Assembly: GCA_015522885.1 (NCBI GenBank)
Contig: WALJ01000110.1
Coordinates: 1 to 17,312 of the forward strand
Direction: 5' to 3'
DNA from: Thermoplasmata archaeon
GTDB lineage: Archaea > Thermoplasmatota > Thermoplasmata > WALJ01
DNA: 17,312 bases
The stretch's first letter is position 1. The number at the start of each line of letters is the position of its first letter. The notes under the pieces are model-generated. The model saw only the letters and a program-made list of their open reading frames with translations. It did no database searches and was not told the DNA's origin. Positions 13,965 to 17,312 of the stretch are shown piece after piece. A program made the position numbers and the translations under genes.

Positions 13965-14792
13965 TTACTGCTCATCAGGGTGAAGTGCGGAGTAAATCTT
14001 CTTTGCGGTCGCTTCACCGAGTTTGTCTATATTCTTAAGCTCTTCCGGAGAGAGCGCTTTTATGGAATCTACGGACCTGTAACCCGCATCGTAGAGAAGT
14101 CTGGCCTTTGCCGGACCGACCCCTTCTATTCCTTCGAGTTCCTTCAGGTATTCTTCCTCGCTCTTTTCTTCTGCCATCTCTTCGGTGCTTATCTTCGGTT
14201 TCACGAGTATCTCCGACCTTCGTATGTCAACTCTTTTAAGAGGGTATATCCTTCTGCATTCCCTTGATATCTCTTTGGGAAGCTCTCCGGATATTATGGA
14301 CTTGACAACCTCCGGCATTGTTCTTTCGGAGGCTTTTCTGAAAACGGTCTCGCCTATTTTCATTCTTACGGCATGCTGGTGTGAGGAAGAAACTCTGCCC
14401 ACTGATATCGATATGGTCTTTATTCTCATCTTATAACCGTCTTTCGTCCTCACATCCGTGACGTTTTCGATCTTACTGTTCCTTCTCCTTGTCAGTCTTC
14501 TGAGATAATCACTGGTCATCGTGTGACCTATGAATTCCGTAGACGCATCCGCTCCTTTTATAGCATTGATTCTGAACTGCAGTTTTATATGGGATTTCGT
14601 AAAGTCTCCCGTCAGGTCCTGAAGACTCACTTCGCTAACCCTTCCTATGAGTAAGTCCGGCTCCCTTGCGGGGGTTTCACCTAACTCCACCCCGTTGAAC
14701 ATCTCGGGGGCGACTATGCGATACCACTGTTTCGATTTCCAAGCTTCTCGTATTTTTCTTGCTGCAGCCCTTGCTCTGGCCTTTTGTGCCAT
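13965..14792 (-). CDS. rps3ae: Ribosomal protein S3Ae with C-terminal helix-hairpin-helix domain
   Basis: A 275-residue product. Residues 1 to about 205 are ribosomal protein S3Ae (eS1) of the small subunit: basic N-terminus, KSKQWYRIVAPEMFNGVELG, IGHTMTSDYLRRLTRRRNSK, and the C-terminal block YPLKRVDIRRSEILVKPK. The usual archaeal protein stops near here. This one continues through an acidic linker (TEEMAEEKSEEEY) into a helix-hairpin-helix domain of about 55 residues: LEGIEGVGPAKARLLYDAGY and LKNIDKLGEATAKKIYSALH, two HhH hairpins. Such domains usually bind DNA or RNA backbone. AAGGAGG lies 6 bases before the ATG and a TATA box 46-53 bases before it. The stop codon is one base from the tRNA gene, so S3Ae, tRNA and isomerase are probably one transcript. 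Confidence 0.9.
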   Translation of the reverse strand: MAQKARARAAARKIREAWKSKQWYRIVAPEMFNGVELGETPAREPDLLIGRVSEVSLQDLTGDFTKSHIKLQFRINAIKGADASTEFIGHTMTSDYLRRLTRRRNSKIENVTDVRTKDGYKMRIKTISISVGRVSSSHQHAVRMKIGETVFRKASERTMPEVVKSIISGELPKEISRECRRIYPLKRVDIRRSEILVKPKISTEEMAEEKSEEEYLKELEGIEGVGPAKARLLYDAGYRSVDSIKALSPEELKNIDKLGEATAKKIYSALHPDEQ

Positions 14793-14798
14793 TTTTTG

Positions 14799-14805
14799 CC
14801 TCCTT
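14799..14805 (-). promoter_or_regulatory. Shine-Dalgarno site of rps3ae
   Basis: AAGGAGG, 6 bases before ATG 14792. It fixes the start and contrasts with the leaderless starts elsewhere. Confidence 0.7.
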
Positions 14806-14837
14806 TTTTGAGTGTAGCGTCCCCTCTACCTCTATTC

Positions 14838-14845
14838 CTTTATAA
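14838..14845 (-). promoter_or_regulatory. TATA box of the S3Ae-tRNA-isomerase unit
   Basis: The minus strand reads TTATAAAG, which places the start site near 14815 and gives a leader of about 23 bases that includes the Shine-Dalgarno site. The transposon remnant begins about 20 bases further upstream, so the insertion just spared this promoter. Confidence 0.5.
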
Positions 14846-14908
14846 TACTTTTGCTCGTAAAGCTGTGTTGCACAGATAGTTTTACAGTCTTTGAAAACAA
14901 AGACTTCT

Positions 14909-15206
14909 TGTCGTGAAGCGTTCCCGACGATATAAGCCATGGTGCTATACCCAATCCAATATACGGCAAAGCCACGGAAAGGGATGCAGCATGGCTCAGG
15001 AACAAGTAAAGAAGAAGTATATAAGAAATTGAGGAACAGAACGAAGGCAAGAAAGGCATGATTACGGAAAAAGATGGGCTGTAGAAGGTGTTTTCTCTTC
15101 TGTCAAAAGAATCTTTGGAGAAAGTGTAAAAGCCCATAGCCAGATATCTGCAATTCAAGAAGCAAAGAGGAAATTTATGATATACAATATGCTGTTGAAT
15201 CTGTGA
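14909..15206 (+). pseudogene. Transposase remnant, C-terminal part, frameshifted
   Basis: Two adjoining frames together read like the end of an IS5-type DDE transposase. The first frame (to about 15058) gives YPIQYTAKPRKGMQHGS and EEVYKKLRNRTKARKA, corresponding to the family's IPxRKNAxxRxG region. After a frameshift near 15052-15067 the second frame gives YGKRWAVEGVFSSVKRIFGE, with the conserved E of the DDE triad in the R-W-x-V-E motif, then AIQEAKRKFMIYNMLLNL and a stop at 15204-15206. An in-frame TAA at 14933-14935 further breaks the first frame. The catalytic aspartates and N-terminal domain are absent, so the element cannot move by itself. Confidence 0.7.
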
Positions 15207-15220
15207 AACTGGAGAAAATA

Positions 15221-15274
15221 TTCCATAACAAGTTATGGAATTGCGATGATGTTCCATAACTCGAAGCGAGTTAT
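15221..15274. repeat. Nested palindromes at the right end of the IS remnant
   Basis: ttccataac (15221-15229) and gttatggaa (15232-15240) form a perfect 9-base palindrome with a 2-base centre. ttccataac recurs at 15252-15260, and its ataac continues into ataactcg-aag-cgagttat (15256-15274), a second perfect stem with a 3-base loop. They follow the transposase stop and probably belong to the element's 3' end. Confidence 0.6.
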
Positions 15275-15300
15275 GCAACAGAACACATAAGCACGATATC

Positions 15301-15308
15301 TTTTTATC
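15301..15308 (+). promoter_or_regulatory. TATA box of the OB/HD protein gene
   Basis: TTTTTATC, 20-27 bases before ATG 15328 with no Shine-Dalgarno site between, indicates a leaderless message. It lies about 20 bases after the IS remnant. Confidence 0.5.
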
Positions 15309-15327
15309 CCGAGGGACATTACCTGCC

Positions 15328-16314
15328 ATGGCAAGAAAGAACATAAAGGACCTGAAGGAAGGAGACCTTGTGAACGAGCAGTACTCGGTCAAGTTCAAGA
15401 AGCCTCCGAACACATACAAGAACAAGGCGGGAAAATGGTTCGAAGCGAGGGTGGCCGATGCGACCGGAGAGATAAGCGTGAAGTACTGGGGCAGAGCGAG
15501 CGAGGATGTGGATGCGATATACGAGTCATTCAACAAAGGGGATGTCGTCAGAATAAGGGGAAATGTCACGAGCTACAACAACCAGCTTTCGATAAATGTG
15601 GATTCCGTCTCCGGAGGGATTATCGAGAAGGAGAATATATACAACATAAGGGATTTCATACAGACAGTCGATGATGTCGAATGGCTTGGGGAAGGGCACG
15701 AAGAGATTGAAAGAGAGTTCAGAGCCGTCATGGAAAGCGTCAGGGACAGCAATTTGAAGGCTCTGCTCTCCGCTTTCTTCGATGACGAGGAGTTCTGGAG
15801 GGAGTTCAGGAGCGCTCCCGCTTCGATGAAAAGGCACTCGGCATTCGTTCACGGACTGATGCAGCACACGCTCAATGTCGCGAAGATATGCGATACCGTG
15901 GCCAACAGATATCCGGCTCTCGATAGGGACCTTGCGATTACCGGCGCTCTTCTCCACGACATAGGGAAGATGGAGGAATTCACCATGGGGACCAACATAG
16001 ACATGAGCGTTGACGGCGAACTTCTGGGACATGTGTTCATCGGTGCGGAGATGGTGGACGAGAAATGCAGGAGCATAGATGGATTCCCGGACCTGCTGAG
16101 AAAGAAGCTGGTGCACATAGTTCTGACCCATCACGGACCTCTTGAGAACGGATGGGGCTCCGCCAAGGACCCCGCGCTCCCCGAAGCCGCCGCGGTGTTT
16201 CTGGCGGACCACACGGATTCTCAGGTGTTCCAGTACCTGAAACTGAAGCACGAAGCGAACACCGAAGATGACTGGCTCTATGTGAGGAACTTCGGGCATG
16301 TGTTCCTGAAGTGA
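15328..16314 (+). CDS. OB-fold plus HD-domain protein, YhaM-like 3'-5' exoribonuclease candidate
   Basis: A 328-residue protein with an N-terminal OB-fold nucleic-acid-binding domain (about 12-95; GEISVKYWGRASEDVDAIYE, GDVVRIRGNVTSYNNQLSI) and a C-terminal HD phosphohydrolase domain (about 165-310). HD metal ligands are visible: His175 and His180 (FVHGLMQHT), His210-Asp211 with Lys214 (LLHDIGK), His235 (GHVFIGAEM), His268/269 (VLTHHG) and Asp294 (FLADHTDSQ). The same order and length are found in YhaM/CBF1, a 3'-5' exoribonuclease of Gram-positive bacteria. Archaeal relatives are annotated by similarity. Nuclease activity is likely, RNA versus DNA preference is not known. It is transcribed alone, by a leaderless message. 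Confidence 0.85.
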   Translation: MARKNIKDLKEGDLVNEQYSVKFKKPPNTYKNKAGKWFEARVADATGEISVKYWGRASEDVDAIYESFNKGDVVRIRGNVTSYNNQLSINVDSVSGGIIEKENIYNIRDFIQTVDDVEWLGEGHEEIEREFRAVMESVRDSNLKALLSAFFDDEEFWREFRSAPASMKRHSAFVHGLMQHTLNVAKICDTVANRYPALDRDLAITGALLHDIGKMEEFTMGTNIDMSVDGELLGHVFIGAEMVDEKCRSIDGFPDLLRKKLVHIVLTHHGPLENGWGSAKDPALPEAAAVFLADHTDSQVFQYLKLKHEANTEDDWLYVRNFGHVFLK

Positions 16315-16345
16315 AAGGGCACTGTTTCCAAACCCTCAAATGCTC

Positions 16346-16350
16346 TTTTT
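16346..16350 (+). terminator. Possible T-tract terminator after the OB/HD gene
   Basis: A run of five T lies 32 bases after the stop codon, before the next gene's TATA box. Archaeal terminators are often just T tracts, but this one is short. Confidence 0.25.
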
Positions 16351-16380
16351 ACACTCCCGCCAGTCAATCTTACCCCAATT

Positions 16381-16388
16381 TTTAAATA
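16381..16388 (+). promoter_or_regulatory. TATA box of the acylphosphatase-repeat gene
   Basis: TTTAAATA, 22-29 bases before ATG 16410, with no Shine-Dalgarno site. This indicates a leaderless start and supports translation from that ATG. Confidence 0.55.
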
Positions 16389-16409
16389 TCCCCTATGTAA
16401 TTCCCTTTT

Positions 16410-17312
16410 ATGGTTAAAACCCGGCTGATAGTTCATGGACAGGTTCAGAGTGTCGGCTACAGAGCCCTTGTTAAGACCGTTGCCAGAAATCTCGGAATAA
16501 GAGGAAGAGTCAGAAATATGAAAGACGGTGCGGTAGAAATACTGTGTGATTGTGAGGATTCCATACTGGAAAAATTCCTTTCCGCTATTGACATCAAAGG
16601 AAACCCTGAAAACCCGTTTACTGTTAATGTTGTTTCCATAGACATCTATCGCTATGGCGAAGAGGGGTATTACTGGCCGGAAAACGAGTTCGAAGGATTC
16701 GGAATAGACTACGGGATGGAACTCTCCAATTTTGAAAGAGAGTCCCTGGAGCGCTCCGAGATAGGCGCTCTTATTCTTCTTGATGTCCGGGACGAGGTTA
16801 AAGGTTCCAGAAAGGATATAAAACAGGTCAGCCAAAAGGTGGAAGAATCCATAGAAGCCACAAAGGAAGTGGGAAAGAAGGTGGAGGAGTCCATAGAAGC
16901 CACAAAAGATGTCGGAAAGAAGGTGGAAGAGTCCATAGAAGCCACAAAAGATGTCGGAAAGAAGGTGGAAGAGTCCATAGAAGCCACAAAGGAAGTGGGA
17001 AAGAAGGTGGAAGAGTCCATAGAAGCCACAAAGGAAGTGGGAAAGAAGGTGGAAGAGTCCATAGAAGCCACAAAAGATGTCGGAAAGAAGGTGGAAGAAT
17101 CCATAGAAGCCACTAAAGATGTCGGAAGAAAGGTGGAAGAGTCCATAGAAGCTACCCGAGAGGTCAGAGAAAGCGTGGATGAATTCAGAAACGAAACGAT
17201 AGGCGCATTTGACGAGCTGGATGACAAATACCATGTGGTCTCTGAAAATCTTGAAAGAATGAACAAGAACATTGAAAAAGCCATAGATGAATTTCACAGG
17301 CTGGTGGATGAG
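16410..17312 (+). CDS. Acylphosphatase domain fused to a 14-residue-repeat helical tract (partial at right edge)
   Basis: The frame is open from ATG 16410 to the window end, 301 codons. Residues 1 to ~95 are an acylphosphatase: VHGQVQSVGYR holds the phosphate-binding loop with catalytic Arg18, and RGRVRNMKDGAVEI holds catalytic Asn36. Acylphosphatases hydrolyse acyl phosphates such as 1,3-bisphosphoglycerate, or serve as domains in larger proteins. Stand-alone members are about 90 residues, so this is a fusion. After a linker (~95-140) come eight 14-residue repeats of the type KKVEESIEATKDVG (142-253), then more charged helix (SVDEFRNETIGAFDELDDKY...EKAIDEFHRLVDE). The repeat tract suits a long amphipathic or coiled-coil helix. 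No signal or membrane segment is visible. The rest of the protein lies outside the window. Confidence 0.8.
   Translation, partial: MVKTRLIVHGQVQSVGYRALVKTVARNLGIRGRVRNMKDGAVEILCDCEDSILEKFLSAIDIKGNPENPFTVNVVSIDIYRYGEEGYYWPENEFEGFGIDYGMELSNFERESLERSEIGALILLDVRDEVKGSRKDIKQVSQKVEESIEATKEVGKKVEESIEATKDVGKKVEESIEATKDVGKKVEESIEATKEVGKKVEESIEATKEVGKKVEESIEATKDVGKKVEESIEATKDVGRKVEESIEATREVRESVDEFRNETIGAFDELDDKYHVVSENLERMNKNIEKAIDEFHRLVDE
16833..17168 (+). repeat. Eight tandem 42-base repeats inside the acylphosphatase fusion gene
   Basis: Eight consecutive 42-base units encode (K/Q/R)KVEESIEAT(K/R)(E/D)V(G/R). Two spellings alternate: aaggaagtggga (KEVG, units 1, 4, 5) and aaagatgtcgga (KDVG, units 2, 3, 6; unit 7 nearly so), and unit 8 is diverged (REVR). 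Order E-D-D-E-E-D-D-(E) suggests that a four-unit, 168-base block was itself duplicated. The near-identity at third positions implies recent expansion. Confidence 0.95.

Larger units (their letters stand above)
14866..15280 (+). mobile_element. Decayed, internally deleted insertion sequence (IS5-like DDE)
   Basis: About 415 bases between the S3Ae promoter and the HD-protein promoter hold transposase fragments in two frames and no intact gene. The probable ends share a short inverted repeat: tgttgcaca at 14866 on the plus strand and tgttgcata reading in from 15280 on the minus strand (8 of 9). A full element of this type would be well over 1 kb, so the N-terminal half is missing. Boundaries are provisional; I see no clear target-site duplication. 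Confidence 0.55.

Noticed and set aside
14832..15569. 245-codon minus-strand frame through the IS remnant and the start of the HD gene
   Set aside because: It crosses the opposite strand of the OB-fold coding region and shows no family motif; the plus-strand transposase fragments explain the region.
16833..17168. Regular direct repeats that could be taken for a CRISPR array
   Set aside because: The 42-base units are contiguous with no spacers and are in frame inside a coding sequence.
16278..17297. 339-codon minus-strand frame with a striking FYGLFHLL-type repeat, looking like a membrane protein
   Set aside because: It is the reverse complement of the 42-base repeats of the acylphosphatase fusion gene, which has a TATA box, a start codon and a catalytic domain in frame.

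Overview
The window is archaeal. It encodes both subunits of topoisomerase VI, an S3Ae-type ribosomal protein, a tRNA-Met(CAU) with a short anticodon-loop intron, KaiC/GvpD-type RecA ATPases and a bifunctional phosphoglucose/phosphomannose isomerase of the archaeal kind. Genes that begin a transcript have an archaeal TATA-like box about 22-30 bases before the start codon, with little or no leader. Genes inside operons carry GGAGG/GGTGA-type Shine-Dalgarno sites or overlap by ATGA. I cannot name the lineage; an uncultivated euryarchaeal or DPANN group is possible but not shown.

Layout. 1-355: the first 24 codons of an archaeal AAA ATPase on the minus strand, and just upstream of it the gutted remains of a second gene of the same family. 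A 31-base palindrome touches the start codon of the first. 419-970: a QueH-like iron-sulfur protein. 1074-2956 (plus): a roadblock/LC7 protein translationally coupled to a large GvpD/KaiC-like ATPase. 9596-2929 (minus): a packed eight-gene operon encoding, in order, a PH-like/HTH protein (weakly CheF-like), a V4R plus winged-helix protein, a single-domain KaiC ATPase, a probable roadblock/GAF-like protein, a long coiled-coil protein with two winged helices, two diverged tandem paralogs of unknown family, and a GNAT acetyltransferase. The two units meet tail to tail with a 28-base overlap. I read 1.07-9.6 kb as one KaiC-centred signalling island; this is the most likely undescribed system in the window.

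9798-12789 (plus): top6B-top6A, one base apart. 14792-12782 (minus): ribosomal protein S3Ae with an extra C-terminal helix-hairpin-helix domain, an intron-containing tRNA-Met one base after its stop codon, then the sugar-phosphate isomerase, apparently one transcript. 14866-15280: a decayed, internally deleted DDE transposase element. 15328-16314: an OB-fold plus HD-domain protein like YhaM. 16410 to the right edge: an acylphosphatase domain joined to a helical tract made of eight 14-residue repeats, still open at the window end.

The housekeeping right half looks conventional apart from the S3Ae fusion, the tRNA embedded in an operon and the acylphosphatase fusion. The left half is accessory or regulatory. 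Several start codons (1074, 3480, 13843) are best read as TTG because the Shine-Dalgarno sites point there.
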